From: Datura wrightii
Lineage: Eukaryota > Streptophyta > Magnoliopsida > Solanales > Solanaceae
Direction: 5' to 3'
Length of the DNA stretch: 64,000 nucleotides
Assembly (NCBI GenBank): GCA_035772735.1
Contig: JASDFA010000016.1
Coordinates: 149,742,501 to 149,806,500, forward strand
Shown here: positions 1 through 12,800 of the stretch, piece by piece
Layout: each line of letters starts with the position of its first letter
Position numbering within the stretch: the stretch's first letter is position 1
Position numbers and translations under genes: made by a program
The notes under the pieces: model-generated
What the model saw: only the letters and a program-made list of their open reading frames with translations
What the model was told of the DNA's origin: nothing
Databases searched by the model: none

Positions 1-404
1 CATGCTAAGCAACTGAATCATTTCATTGTTCTAGTGATATCGAATTTCGACCCAACAGACAAAGGTGGGGGTACAATAGCTCCTTTTGACCCGAGTTCAT
101 CAATATCTAGGTCCTCCTCATCATGGAAGTGGGGAGCATATCTATTGAACTAGTGTGGTTCATGGACTCTATTTCCCCTTCTATTTTGGCTAGCATTGTC
201 AACATCTTCCTGGGCATCATCTGCCACTTAGAGGAGCTTGTCTAGCTAATTCTACCTTGTGGGCCTCATTAGCTCAATGAGATTCAACTGCTAACCTAGC
301 CTCCATCTGTTCAGGGGTCTCCAAACTGGCGATTCTTTATAGTTTTGTTTCAAGCTCTTGGTCAATCGGAACTAGAGGGTTTCCGCTACTCCGTGTACTT
401 GGCG
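1..404 (-). pseudogene. gag N-terminal remnant of TE1 (Tat/Athila-like)
   Basis: Read on the minus strand, this matches the start of the TE5 gag at 28614-28928 nearly base for base in places: an acidic Asp-rich stretch, then a Glu/Ala-rich helix. Gag would form the RNA-binding shell of the virus-like particle. It is broken: the triplet aligned with the TE5 start codon (402-404) is not ATG, several stops interrupt the frame, and the left window edge removes the rest. It sits directly downstream, in element direction, of the primer site and LTR at 508-2100, which fixes its identity. The match to TE5 is seen in the sequence; the lineage name rests on the Asp-tRNA-type primer site. Confidence 0.7.
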
Positions 405-507
405 TTCACCAAATAGTCACCTGTGTAAAACAAAAAGAAAAGAAAATGTAAATGATGAAATAATGACTAAAAGTTAAATAAAAGCAATTAATTTATTCCT
501 GAGTTGT

Positions 508-531
508 ATTCCCCGGAAACAGAACCATTTT
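508..531 (-). other. Decayed primer-binding site of TE1
   Basis: This short stretch holds a degraded form of the primer site seen intact in TE10 (62911-62932) and TE5 (29036-29052). On the plus strand it begins with a CCCCGG core and it abuts the LTR end TGATAATTC at 532. The tRNA pairing would be poor now. Confidence 0.55.
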
Positions 532-1415
532 TGATAATTCGAAAATTACACTGCTGAAGAATTATAACGTAGATGTTGTCAATAAAAAAGCCAATTAAGG
601 TTGGGGTCGATCACACAGGAAATATTGTCAAGATATAGAATAATACTAATATAATTATTTCCTAAAGGGGGGTTTTAATAGAAAATAATATGATGTCAAT
701 GTTGAAATGTTGTTGTAATCAAAGGTATGCAATTAACTAGGGAAGTGTTCCCTATAGCTTCCTAACAGCCAAAGTTGTACACTTGTGATCTTTCCCAATA
801 CTTAGCTTATAGAAATAATAAACTATGTTCATCCAAACATCTGATTCATCCCTATTAGATGACTCTACTCAATCACCCAATTTGGTCTCATGAACGATCT
901 CACATTCACTTTTATCAAAAGTTTCAAATTAACTTTCCTGTTACTGCACCTCAAGCTATTCAGTGAAACTAAATTTCACGGCTGTCTAATCTCTACTTCT
1001 CTAGATTTAAGCAAGAAGGGCATTTGGGGTAATCTTAATGTTGTGTACTGTTAAGAAACATTAATCATGAAGAAAAGAGCAATACAAGCATTCTTATTGG
1101 TTTAGAATCACTATGTGTTTACCTAGTTTATTATTCCACTATGGTTTCCACAACCCTAGTTTGTGGAGGATTTAACTATTCATGATTGAAACCAACAAAT
1201 TATAATTAATGGAAGAAAAAACATAATTAAGCACTTACAATATTGATGGAAGAAAAACCCCAATGCTCAATTGCACAATCAAACGTGTGAAAATCAAGAA
1301 TAATGATGAATTAGGTCAATGTATTTGTGTATTTTCTCTCCAAGAAGATAGGAAACCCAAAGACTACGATTACAATAAAAAGTATCAATTCTCCCTAAGG
1401 AAAATAACATAAAAA

Positions 1416-1426
1416 CATTTATACAA
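1416..1426 (-). promoter_or_regulatory. Predicted TATA box of the TE1 LTR
   Basis: On the minus strand this reads TTGTATAAATG. The TE5 LTR has the same box at the equivalent place (20785-20796). It lies just downstream, in element direction, of the palindromic array, as expected for a core promoter at the U3/R border. Confidence 0.55.
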
Positions 1427-1451
1427 TTAATGAAATCCTTCCTAAATTAAC

Positions 1452-1890
1452 TAGGAATATGCTACAGAGTCATCCTACAAGCCGTAGCATGCTGCTATAA
1501 TTCGTAGGATGCTTCCATAGTATGAGTCTGTAGCTTTTATGTTCTCAAGTATTGGAGGTTGGTACGACTCATATAATTGTACTACCATTTGTAAGAGCTT
1601 GTCACGGCTTGCACTTCTAAAACCTGACATCTCTAATGTTTCTCATATGGGTTCTTGCTATGATTTGTACCATGTACAACTCGTGCAAGCCCTTTCGTGC
1701 CCTAAATCTGCCAAGTGTCCACTTCTCAGAATCTCACCACGAGTCTATCAGTATGACTCATACCTTGCCGTCACAACTCGTGGTCTATGCTTGTCGTACC
1801 ACTAGACTCTGTAAATGCACCTCTTTTGTATCTCATGTTATGGACCTTCAGTATGGCTCGTATAGTGAATCGTAGGATGGATCTGCCCTT
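1452..1890. repeat. Array of short palindromic motifs in the TE1 U3
   Basis: About 440 bp contain many variants of a short near-palindrome of the type GTACGACTCATACC or CGTAGGATG, scattered on both strands (for example near 1500, 1560, 1749 and 1860). One copy contains an exact TGACTCA (1754-1760). Equivalent arrays occur in the TE5 LTR (20845-21270) and twice inside TE5 (25130-25470, 26020-26270). In both LTRs the array sits immediately upstream of the TATA box, so an enhancer role is a reasonable inference. Confidence 0.65.
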
Positions 1891-2100
1891 ATTATTTGTA
1901 CTAGGGTGGTTGGTACTGCTTGTTCTATGAACAGCAACAAGTCCCTTTCTGCACAGTTTTATCTCATTTTCTAAAATCCAATTCCCGGACCTAATTTTCT
2001 AGAAAACAAAGTAAAAGAACCTTATCTATATACACACCTAAGAACAAGAATTTTTCCTATGTTTTAATCATCAAAAGTCCTGTATAACTGTGACACGTCA

Positions 2101-2892
2101 TGCTCCCTATGCTATCCCTCATGGCCTCTCTCTCTCCCTCTCCTTCATCTGCTCCTCCTCTATCTTCTGAGCATAAATCATCAATCGAGAGATATCTATG
2201 TCGTTGATAAGCATAGCAGTCGTGTACTCCTTGAACAGCAAGTCTAAGACCCCATTCATGAACTTGCTCGTGCGAGACCTCAGCTCTAGAACCATCTCTA
2301 GAGCATACTTCGACACCTAGCTGAACCTCAGGGCATACTCCTATACAGTCATGTCCTTCTACTTAAAATTGACGAACTCAGTTGCCTTTCCTTTCCTCAA
2401 CTCTCAGGGAAATAACATGTACAAAAATGTTGTAACGTACTCATCCCAGGTAATAGGGGTTGCGCTTACTCCCCGATCTTCTTTCTATTAATAGAACTAA
2501 ACATGAGCTACCCCCTTCAGCTAATAGGACACCAAATCTGCACTCTCATCTCCTGAAACTCCCACAATCTGGGTAATTATTTGGGTCTGCTCAATGAACT
2601 CCTGTGGATCCTTGTCCACCTTAGTACCATGAAATATGGCGGGTTCATCCTAGTGAAGCCTCACACTCTAGAGGCCGCAACATTCCTGTTCATGTTCACA
2701 TAGCCAACTGACTGCTGGTTGACTTTGGATGTCATAGCTTATTCCAATAACTGAAAAACAAGAACTGAGCTCAGTATGAGTCACTTGCTCATTCAAAAGA
2801 TCAGCTAGAGCTGGCGGATGCGCATCTCCATTGCTATTCCCATTACCATTGTCGTTTCCATTCCTTCTTCCATTAACTCGGCAGGGAGGCAT
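2101..2892 (-). pseudogene. gag remnant of TE2 (chromovirus-like)
   Basis: The probable start is the ATG at 2890-2892, followed by a short Arg/Asn/Gly-rich N-terminus. A DEDPQEF-like core motif lies at about 2590-2620. A segment with SKF and ISRLM motifs (2119-2316) is typical of Tekay/Del-type gag proteins of Solanaceae. The frame has several stops and shifts, and the zinc knuckle is missing because TE1 begins at 2101. The tRNA-iMet-type primer site and LTR upstream support the chromovirus assignment. Confidence 0.75.
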
Positions 2893-3086
2893 GTTTCTGC
2901 AATTGCATGTAGCAAGAGTTAGATGAATAGAGAGAGAGTTGGACTTCATCGCACGACATAGATCATTAAATAAGGAAACATTCCTGAAACGTCTTGTAGC
3001 TTCCTTATATGTGTGGCGCATTTCATAACCATGAAAAAGACTCAACTCAATGTGGCTTTTAGAAACCCTAGGACACTCCAAACCTG

Positions 3087-3103
3087 TTCCTCCGATACAA
3101 TAT
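3087..3103 (-). other. Decayed tRNA-iMet primer-binding site of TE2
   Basis: The plus strand reads TCCGATACAATATT, a worn form of the complement of the TGGTATCAGAGC primer site that follows plant Ty3/gypsy LTRs. It separates the gag leader from the LTR that starts near 3104. Confidence 0.6.
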
Positions 3104-3761
3104 TTAACACGACCTGAGCATGGACCCTAGACACGGGACCTACAACCATAAATGGCTCCAAGATAACCCATGTCACATATATATCATGACGAAGAACATA
3201 TAATTAAGCGGAAGTAAAGCGTAAAGCATAACATAAACAAAAGATTAGAATCTTATAAATCATTAACACGACTACAAGCTAACATCCCTGAACATCTATA
3301 CATATCTGTCTGAAAAGACTCTAGTGTTTGATGAGCTAATGGGACAACACCTCCAACTAGCTCTACCAAAATTAGAAAACTGAATGATAAAAAAATAAAT
3401 AACATGCACCAAAACTAATGTCCTTGGATCATGAGGACTCACCAAGAGCTGGACTGGACTGGATCGACAATATGTAACGACTAGGCTTAGACTGTTCACC
3501 TGAACCTATATCAAGAGATGATATAACATTAAAGTATACAGTCATCACTTTGAATGTACTGAGCATGTAGGGTAAATAAAACATGAGATTAAGGACAACA
3601 TGATGAAAACATAATCATGAGATAGTCGTAAACATTAGTGATTCATCATAAGTTGAAGCATAATGACTTAAGTTTTTGAATGTAAATAATACAGATTAAC
3701 ATGTTTGAAATCTTAAGTAAAAGCTCATAAAATGATCAATGGGTCAATCATACAATTAAAC
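3104..3761 (-). repeat. 5' LTR of TE2, primer-site half
   Basis: This is the low-coordinate part of an LTR of about 2 kb that TE3 has split. It begins with AACACGACC next to the primer site and stops at 3761, where the terminal TGTCA of TE3 begins. The other part resumes at 13092. No coding content is visible. Confidence 0.65.
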
Positions 3762-6700
3762 TGTCATGCTCTACCTTGAGAGGCATAACTGGTACCTAAT
3801 ACCACTATGGACTCTAAGCTAACCTAGCTGGACACATACACTTTTGGTGCATGCAAATAGCACAAAGCAAGAAAACAAATGGCTATATCTCAGTTGTAAA
3901 CACAGCCTCGGGCCAACTAGGCCGCAACATATAACCTGTATAAGAGAGCTAACCCAACAATCACAATAGTAAAAAGGATCCTATGCGGGCCGACAAGACC
4001 ACTGTGCTGTCTAAGTCTTAACAAAAGGAAGGAAGGCAGTTCTAAATAAGCTACAACCAACAAGGCTGCTAACAGATAGCTAAACTAGGTACCACACGGC
4101 CAACATACAAAACATAACATATATAGGCCCCATACGGCCAACAACGCACAACTAGGTAGGAACTGAAGACTATGGTCTACAAGCCTCTAAGAGTGATAAA
4201 TATTGGTTGGGACAGGGCCCCAACCTATCTAAAAACTATATAACAAAAGACAGGTAAACCTCTACTATATGGCAACTCTGAATGAAAGGAGATTACCAAT
4301 TAGCTGACTCTGAATAGCTGCTAAAGGAGGTCCCTAAACCTATCTGTCTAAACCTATGGGCAAGTATGCAGCGCCTCATGTATAGGCATCAGTACAATAT
4401 GTACCGAACATGTAAGGCAGTAATCATAACTAAAAAGAAGCTGATAAGGAACCAAAACTAATCAGGGAAGAGGGGCAGAAGTTAACTTGTATGCTTTCAT
4501 AGTCATAGCCTGCATCTAGTAGACAACAATACAAATAAGAACGTAAGTTGTATGATTATATATTCATAAGATATATCTCGCAAGAAAGTATGTAAACAAG
4601 AACCTAGCCTAGCCCAAAAAGTATAATCAACACAGAGAAAACCTACCTGGGCCCCTATATGCCCTAGCAATTACAGTTTAATCTATATACCCCTAATAAG
4701 GTCACTATGGTGTCACAAGTATCTATAACCAAAACTGTCCAGCCTCTAGGACTACAACTAAGCTTATGGGATGTTGTAACTGTATCTGAGCCCTCTCGGC
4801 TTCTGTAGCTACACTCTGGGCATGCAAGGCTCCACTAAAGATCAGTAATGCCATTAAGGCATAAGGGAAAGCCATAACCGAATAGACTTTGATATGGCCT
4901 CGTAGGCCTGAATATAGTCCTTTCGGATTTCATATAGCTCATCTAATCAACGCATAGCCCTTTAGGCAATGATATAGTTAGCAATCTTGAGGTCGTTTCA
5001 CAGGAGACCAACTAAGGTGGGTCAATCCCTATAGGGGTACAATGCTATAGCTTCAATATAGTCAGTCATTAGGCTTATCTAGCTCTTTAGGCCTAACATA
5101 ACTGCTACTCACCCATAAAATATTCTATATAACTACCAATAGACACACCCCATGTGCCTATACCTGACCAGCGGGTCCTGCCAGCAATTACAACCTTTAT
5201 CAATTAGACAGACTAGGGCAAGGTCCGGGGTGACCTAAGCGGTACTTTGAAGGACATCCTAATACAATGATAGCACATAAGACTATAGCAAAGTCGCAGG
5301 CGATCAACTATTTAGTTCTTTCGCTTAGAACTACTGTAGGGATGTTACTAATAAGACATGCTCCTAAGCAGTCAACCCTAACTTCCCACTAATAGCTTAC
5401 TATAATTCTTAGCTTTAAGGTACTATTGTAATACTGTGGTTCTAGTCCCTTAGACATTAACTTGGTCTGTCCAAACAACATATAACACTCTCGGGCAATT
5501 CATATCCCCATAGGCAAGTATATCATGATTTAGCCTTTTGCGGCAACATGTACATAGGCGTCTACAATAGTAGCCCGGGGTGATGGCCACACATCTAATC
5601 CTAGACAAGTTTTCCCCCTTTTCACATTGCTTGGCCTATAAGATTTCTAACAACTGGGGTGGTTTACTGATTGATCTCTACGACAAGCAGTAAGTTGGCT
5701 GAAGGATAGCGGTCATCGTCAGTAGCCGATCATATGGAAAGATATTATTGAGCTCATTTTTCAATCCTAGTGGCATCGACTCGAAAGTAAGACCATCCTA
5801 TCAAGATTCTGGCCCTAGAGGAATCAAGGCATGGCAACGCCCTATGGGTGAGCTTTACTATCTCCGTGGGTGTCAAAGAGAAAGTTATTTTGCCCAGTTG
5901 TGCCCTATGCTATCCATCATTACCAGTTAGACCCAACAGCTACCCACAAGCTTCTAAGGCCTTCGTACGACAGCGATACATCAGAATCCCACTAATACTT
6001 TGAACAAATGGATAGGGAAGTCTCTATGACACTCCTAGCATTTGTAACACTAGCTATATTCTTTTCCGACAGGGAATACTATGATATAATCTCCATTCAT
6101 CTCGTAGAAGCTAATCACAACATATGTTATCCTTATCTACTTATAGAAGCTAATCACAACATACGTACATACAAAATAGTTACAATAGTGTAGGTCATAT
6201 CAACTATAACAATGAAGATAACATGCCACAGAGATAAGCCTTAACATACCTTAATTGCCGATTTCTACTCGTCCAATCTTATTCCATACTAGAACCAGCG
6301 ATTCCTCCAAATCATAGACTCTATGTTTTTGTAATACATATGCTCTTAACCCATGAACACAACTAGAAACATTCAACAATATTCACAACGACCACTATAT
6401 AGAATCAATCTAAATTCAGCCAAAAACCCATGATTTTCTGAGAGTTTAGAAGGTACAAATACTTACTTATCACTTGTAGGCGCTTAGGACCAGATTAGAA
6501 GTGATTTCTACAACTTCTACACGGTAGGACTTCAACGACCTGGGCTAATTTTTAAGAAATAACTCCATAGAGACATTCCTCATAGGCCTAGAAATAAATA
6601 CATGAGAATAATTGACAGTTGGAGGTGATTTGATGATGTAATTTGTCTTCTAAAAGATGAATTTCTCAAGAGGAAATCGCTCAAAAATGAAGCTCTCAGT

Positions 6701-7002
6701 TGGAAAATATTTAATGGACAAATCATTTCACACTTAATATAAATATAGGGAGGTAGTGTAGGAGGGGTGCGGTGTGCCACCCAACGTGTAGGCAGACGGG
6801 CGTGATGCACCACTCCAGGCGCTGGGCAGGGGCACGACACGATGCTCCTTGCATCCTACTTCTGGTTTTGACCTCCCACTCACTCGACGATGTACTCGTG
6901 AGCTCCTTTCTTCGGGCCTTTTCCCACACGTATCATGCTCCCGACACTATCACAAGTGCACTTGCTCATCCACTAATCAATGGCAACTTACGGGGTTTAA
7001 CA
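3762..7002 (-). repeat. 3' LTR of TE3 (3241 bp)
   Basis: It starts TGTCATG and ends TTTAACA on the plus strand. It aligns throughout with 9847-13091. It contains a block also found in TE6, TE7 or TE8 LTRs (GGATCCTATGCGGGCC at about 3977). A TATA-like stretch lies at 6736-6747 on the minus strand, with a GC-rich segment just upstream (6765-6850). Splice-donor-like sites lie at 6461-6466 and 6244-6249. Short ORFs here are not supported as genes. Confidence 0.85.
6244..6466 (-). promoter_or_regulatory. Predicted leader splice donors in the TE3 3' LTR
   Basis: On the minus strand the two donor-like sites read GTAAGT (6461-6466) and AAG before GTATGT (6244-6249). The same pair occurs in the TE3 5' LTR (12553-12558 and 12336-12341), TE6 (30338-30343 as GTAACT, 30153-30158) and TE7 (35302 and 35567). 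In this 3' copy they would not be used; they show conservation only. Confidence 0.5.
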
Positions 7003-7036
7003 TCATCCCTCACTTAGTGACATTCGTCCTTGAATG
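7003..7036 (-). other. Polypurine tract and adjacent hairpin of TE3
   Basis: The pyrimidine-rich plus strand after the LTR (from 7003) is the complement of the polypurine tract that primes plus-strand DNA synthesis. It is followed at 7021-7036 by CATTCGTCCTTGAATG, the inverted repeat that also sits beside the tracts of TE6, TE7 and TE8. Confidence 0.65.
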
Positions 7037-8600
7037 TAATTTAAATTTAGGGGGTTCTATTCTTCAAGCCTCGTATGAAAATTTGGGCAAAGTCTCCTCT
7101 GTAATATGGACTATCCGTAAACTGAAAACACAGAAAAGTCCAACACAGGCACCTCATAGGATGCTAGCTACAATAGAATAACATAGAGCTACCATATATA
7201 TGCAAGTAACTGATAAAAATAGCAATAAAGGTAGCTATATAACATCTAAAACTATAACTGAAATTGTTTGAGTTTGTATACTATCATCGTAGATCCTGGA
7301 AAACCTGAGGATATCCATACTTCGTATCATCCTTAGCTTCTCGATTCATCTTTTCTATATTTCTATTCCTCCATAAGACTCTAATAGGCTACATATTTGG
7401 TTCTCAAGATAGCTCCTACGAACCTAATGATCTAGTATAACTATTGGAGTTTCCGTATGGGACGACTCTTTTGCAACCTAGGCATCCTCGACTGGGAGAA
7501 CTCGAGAAGGATCTCTTACACGGCTGCATAGCATTGATGAGTAGATCCTAGTACCCAAGACCACTCTAACTCATACACCACTTGGACAATCTTCCGGAGA
7601 GTTCGGTATGGCCTACTAAATTTAAGGCTAAGTCCGCCCTTCTTGTCGAATTTAATAATTCCCTTCTTTGGCGAAATTTTCAGGAATATCAAGTCATTGC
7701 CTTAATCCCCAACTCCCTATTCCATACATCTGAATAGGACTTTTAATGTCCCTAGGCAATTAGTAAATGCTCTATAATGAGTTTCACTTTTTCTTCTGAC
7801 TAATGCATTATGCCAGGTTCAAATAACCCTGGCTTATCTACTTGAGCCCATAATATAGGGGACCTACATTTCTACCCATAACATATCTTCAAGTGCATAA
7901 AATGCACACTCAACTTGGCTATCGGTCTAGGGATGAGAAGTTATATTCAAATTATTTTGCGTCCTGAAACTTTTCTGGAACGACTTCGAAAGTCCAGTTG
8001 TAAACTGTGCCCCTCTGTCAAATAGACACTGGGATATCATGTAGATGGACTATTTCTCTAGTATACAACTCAACATAATCTTTAGCTAAAATGTAATTCT
8101 ACTAGGAGAGAAAGGAGTTGGTCTCATTAGCTCTTCGACAATGACTCCAGCAGGGTCAAGTTGACGCGTGGTACTAGGTAAACCTGTAGCTAAATTAGTA
8201 TTGAATACTTCCAACCTTCACGTAGGAACGACTATTTCCTTAATCAGCTTGGCTAGTTTTTGATGTCCAGCCTCTCCCTGCTGGCCATTGGTGCTCTATG
8301 ATACCACTGAACAATATCTTTTTTCTTCCCATGCCATCAATAGATCTCTTTTATAACCTAATGCATTTTTGCCAAAACTGGGTGGAAAGAATAATGGACA
8401 TGGTGTACCTTTGCTACAGTATACTAATGAAGCCTTTCCATATTTGGAATGTAGAGTAGACCTCTGGGTCTCAAGAATTTTCCCCCTGCTATCTCGAAGG
8501 TCGATGACTCCTTCTACTGGACCTTGTCTCTGGGATATACTAGGCTAGGGTCTCTTTACCGTCACTCCTTCCCCTCCACAATTAGAGGTGATATTGTAGT
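7037..8600 (-). pseudogene. Integrase remnant of TE3
   Basis: No long frame survives, but the DNA aligns in order with the integrase of TE8. The C-terminal GKKGKLSPRFIGPY-like region matches at about 7571-7720, the catalytic-core region follows, and the N-terminal HHCC-side region lies at about 8340-8580. Integrase would insert the cDNA into the genome; this one is dead. The next upstream block in TE8 (RNase H, RT, protease) is missing here. Confidence 0.6.
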
Positions 8601-8639
8601 ATTCTAGTTTAGTATCTCACTATCCTTTAGATATCAGCT

Positions 8640-9631
8640 TGATGCTTATTTCTCAACATTCAGCGACAGTTCTAAGCTCCATCAGCCCACTGCAACCTAG
8701 AGATAGTCTTGTTCTCCTCCATAGCTAAATGTTCTTTTCTTTCCCTTCCCTCTATAGGCTGAAATTCGGGGTTCGTGCCCCCAGCACCATTCTAGCAAGA
8801 ATATTAATGGTAACGTCTAATTACCTATATCGACCTAACCAGCACTTGAGCTGATTCCTATCATAGATTCTATCTGTCCCTCGACATAATAAGTTAGGGG
8901 TCGTAGGCTTTATTTTCCAGGTTATCCCCTACCACTATCAACATTCTGAGTTGGGATTAGCCTATTTCTGACCTGAGCTTTACTACTACTAGGAGCCTAC
9001 TTCTTATGGACTCGCACATGTACTCGACTACTTCTGGAAATTTTACATGTCATCCTGATCTTTACTGTAGTGAAGGTCTAGGTAGCTTAATTAAGCACTA
9101 TGGGTCTTGACCACTTTTTAACTCCACTAGGAGTCATCAGGCCTAGCCCGCCTTTACTATTTACTTTTGGTAATATAGCGTCAATACTTACAGTCTTTGT
9201 TATACTGAGAAAAGGTTGGGAGGCAGGAAATAACCATATCATTCTATAATGGGGCTAAGGTATGAAACTCAACAAACTCTAAAGGGTTGGACGTAAGAAT
9301 CTCGCTATTTCACAATCTCTCATACCTTTAAGGTAATCCAAAATTGACTGTTGTCCTTTTCTAATGCTAAGTACCAACTAAGTAAGCTGACATATATATA
9401 TATTACACTCCTGTCATCCTGTGCCGGTGGTGTAGGAAGAGTTGGGAATAGTGCTAGCATGTTTGTTACTTTAAGAAGTTCTTAGTGTCTTGGGATGATG
9501 CTGAGGAGCTTGAAGGGACATCCCCTTTCGCCCTCAGGATGGGTTGTCCCCCAACTATGGCACCCCACTGGTACCCTCTCCTGCTTTTGTATCTTACTTG
9601 CGGCTAGCTGTAGTCTGTCTATATTCGACAT
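8640..9631 (-). pseudogene. gag remnant of TE3
   Basis: The probable start codon is the ATG at 9629-9631, followed by MSNI, matching the MSD start of the TE8 and TE7 gags. The N-terminal 150 bp align with TE8 at about 50690-50846; the zinc-knuckle and linker end aligns at about 8760-8960. Stops and shifts throughout abolish coding. A CTACAG splice-acceptor-like sequence (9634-9639) ends two bases before the ATG. Confidence 0.55.
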
Positions 9632-9633
9632 CG

Positions 9634-9639
9634 CTGTAG
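9634..9639 (-). promoter_or_regulatory. Predicted leader splice acceptor before TE3 gag
   Basis: The minus strand reads a T-rich stretch then CTACAG, ending two bases before the gag ATG. TE8 (50851-50856) and TE7 (37578-37583) have the same arrangement, which argues against chance. Confidence 0.5.
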
Positions 9640-9830
9640 GCAGACATAATAAAATAAGCTTAGGGACTCATCCCTATACAACTTGGCTTTGAAGCACGAT
9701 CTTGAAAAGAAGGAGGGGTAACCATACTATCATGCCATGTAGGCTCCTGCTTATAAAATGTGCTGCACAAAAATATTTATTAACAACACTCTACCAAAAA
9801 TGACTTGCAGACTCCCTAGGATATGATGTT

Positions 9831-9846
9831 TATCTGATACCAAGTT
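9831..9846 (-). other. Primer-binding site of TE3 (tRNA-iMet type)
   Basis: The plus strand reads TCTGATACCAAG, the complement of TGGTATCAGA, directly beside the LTR start TGTCATG at 9847. This fixes the element on the minus strand. Confidence 0.8.
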
Positions 9847-12800
9847 TGTCATGCCCCGCCTTGGGAGGTGTAACTAGAACGTTATGCCACATTGGACTCT
9901 GAGCTGACCTTGCTGGACACATACACTTCTGGTTCATGCCAGCAACACATAGCAAGAAAAAAGGTGGAAATATCTCGGTTGTAAATACAGCCTCGGGCTG
10001 ACTAGGCTGCAACACATAACATGCATAATACAACTAATCCAACAATCACATTAATAAAAGGATTCTATGCGGGGCGACAAGACCACCATGCTGTCTAAAT
10101 CATATCAAAAGGAAGTCAAGCAGTTCTAAATAAACTACAACTAACAAGGATGCTAACATATAGCTAAACTAGCCCCACATGGACAACATGCAAAAGATAA
10201 CATATATAGTCCACACACGGACAACAACGCACAACTAGCTAGGAACTGAAGACTGTGGTTTGCAAGCCTCTAAGAGTGATAAATATTAGTCGGGACAAGA
10301 CTCCGACTTATCCAAAAACTATATAACAAAAGACAGGAAAACCTCTACTATTTGGAAACTGCAAATGAAAGTAGCTGACTAATCAGCTAACTCTGAATAG
10401 CTGTTAAAGGAGGTCCCAAAACCTGTCTGTCTAAACCTACCAGCAAGTATGCAGCGCCCCATGTATGGGCGTCAATACAATATGTACCGAGCATGTGAGG
10501 CAGTAATAATAACTAAATAGAAGCTGGTAAATAACTAAAAGTACTTAGTGAAGAGGGGAAGAAGTTAACCTATATGCTTTCATGACCATAGCCTGCATCT
10601 TCTAGACAACTATATAAATAAGAGTGTAAGATGTATCATTATATATTCATAACCTATATCTAGCAAGCAAGTATGAAAAAAAGAACCTAGCCTAGCCCTC
10701 ATAAGCCTTGAAGGTACAATCAACACAGAGTTAACTTATCTCGGTCCCCATAATCCCTAGAAAGTACAGTTCAATCTATATACCCCTAACCATGTCACTA
10801 TGTTGTCACAAGTAGCTTTAACCAAATCTATCCGACCTCTAGGACTACAACTAGGCTCATGGGATCCTGTCACTGTATTTGAGACCTCTCGGCTTCTGTA
10901 ACTGCACCCCGAGCTCGCAAGGCTCAATTAAGGGTCCGTAATGCCATTCTGTCATAAGGGAAAGCCATACATGAATGGACTTTGATACGACCTTGTAGGC
11001 CTGATTATAGTCCTTTCGGACGTCACATAGCTCCTTTGAGCAACCTATATCCCCATAGGCTATGATACAGTTAGTAATCTTGAGGTTATTTGATGGGAGA
11101 CCAACTAAGGTGGGTTAATCCCTATAGGGGTACGATGCTATAACTTCAATATAGTCACTCACTTGCTGTATCTAGCTCTTCAGGCCTAATGTAGCCGCTA
11201 CACGCCCCTAAAATAGTCTATATAGCTGCCAACAGGCGCACCGCATATGCCTATACCTGACTAGTGGGTCTTGGTAGTGATTAGAGCCTTTGTCAATTAG
11301 ATAGACTAGGGCGAGTTCTGGGGTGACCTAAGCGGTACTCTGAAGGTTATCTTAGGAAAATGACAGCTCATAAGCGAACAACATGGTTGCACACGACTAA
11401 CTATTTAGTTCTTTCGCTTATAATGACTGTAGGGCTGCTACTATTAGGATATGCTCCTAAGCAGTGAACCCTAACTTCCCACAGGAAGCTTACTATAATT
11501 CATATCCTGAAGGTAATACTGTACTACTATGGTTCTATTCCCTTAGACGTTAACTTGGTGTATCCAAAAAACATATAGCTCCTTCGAGCAATTCATAGCC
11601 CCGTAGATAAGTATATCTGGATTTATACCTTTGCGGCAACATGTACGTGGGCGTCTGCAGGGGTAGCCCTAGGATTTGGCTGCACATATAATCCCTAACA
11701 AGATTTCCCCCTTAAGACATTTCTTGGTCTATCAAATTTCTAACAACTTGGCAGGTTTATTGAGAGATCTATACAACAAGTAGTAAGTCGGCTAAAGCTA
11801 GTTGTCACCGATTGTAGCCAATCATATGGAAAGCTATTTCTCAGTTAATTTGGTAATCCCTATGCCATGGACTCGAAGGTAAGACAATCATGTTAGGATT
11901 CTGGCCATGGAGGCGTCAAGGTGCGCAAATAGCCTACCGACAAGCTTTACTGTCTATATAGGCGTCAAACAAAAATTTATATTGATTAGATGCGCCCTAT
12001 GCAGTCAAACATTACCAAGTTAGGCCAAACAACTACCCACAAGCTTCTAAGGCCTTAGTACGATAACGAGACATCAGAATCCCACTAATACTATGAACAA
12101 ATCAACAAGGACATCTCTATGATGCTCCTACCATTCGTTACACTGGGTATAGTCTTTCCCGACGGAGAATACTATGAAATACTCTCAATTTTTCTTGCAG
12201 CAGCTAACCACAACATATGTAATCCTTATCTACTTGTAGTAGCTAACCTCAACATACATACTTACAACATACTTACAAGAGTGTTGGTCATATCAACTAT
12301 ATGATGAGGATAGCTTGTCGAAGAGATAAGCCTTAACATACCTTAATTGTCAATTTCTACTCGCCCAATCCTATTCCAACCTAGAACCAGTGATTCCTCC
12401 AACTCATAGCCTCTATGTTGCTCTAATACATCTGCTCTTAATCCATGAAAACTGCTAGCAACAGTCAACAATATTCACAATGACCATCATATATAATCAA
12501 TCCAAATTCAACTGAAAACTAACAAATTTATGAGAGTTTAGAATGTAGAAATACTTACTTATCACTTGTAGGCGCTTAAGACCTAACTAGAAGTGGTTTC
12601 TACAACTTTTACTCTGTGGGACTCCATCGATCCGGGCCAATTTCAATGAAACAACTCTGTAAAGACGTTCTTCATAGGCCTAGAAATCATTACTTGAGAA
12701 TAGTGACATTATGAGGTGATTTGAAGACATATTTGTCTTCTAAAAGATGAATTTCTTGAGAGGGAATCACTCATAACCGAATCTCTCAATTGGAAAATAT

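Larger units (their letters stand above)
532..2100 (-). repeat. 5' LTR of TE1
   Basis: This 1569 bp LTR starts TGATAA and ends GTCA on the plus strand. It aligns along its length with the 1583 bp TE5 LTR at 19867-21449, including the block about 70 bp inside the primer-site end (near 603), a conserved stretch at about 1040-1180 and the palindrome-rich array at 1452-1890. On the far side (2101) the sequence changes abruptly to the gag of TE2, so TE1 appears inserted there. The partner 3' LTR lies off the left edge, so no target duplication can be checked. Confidence 0.75.
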
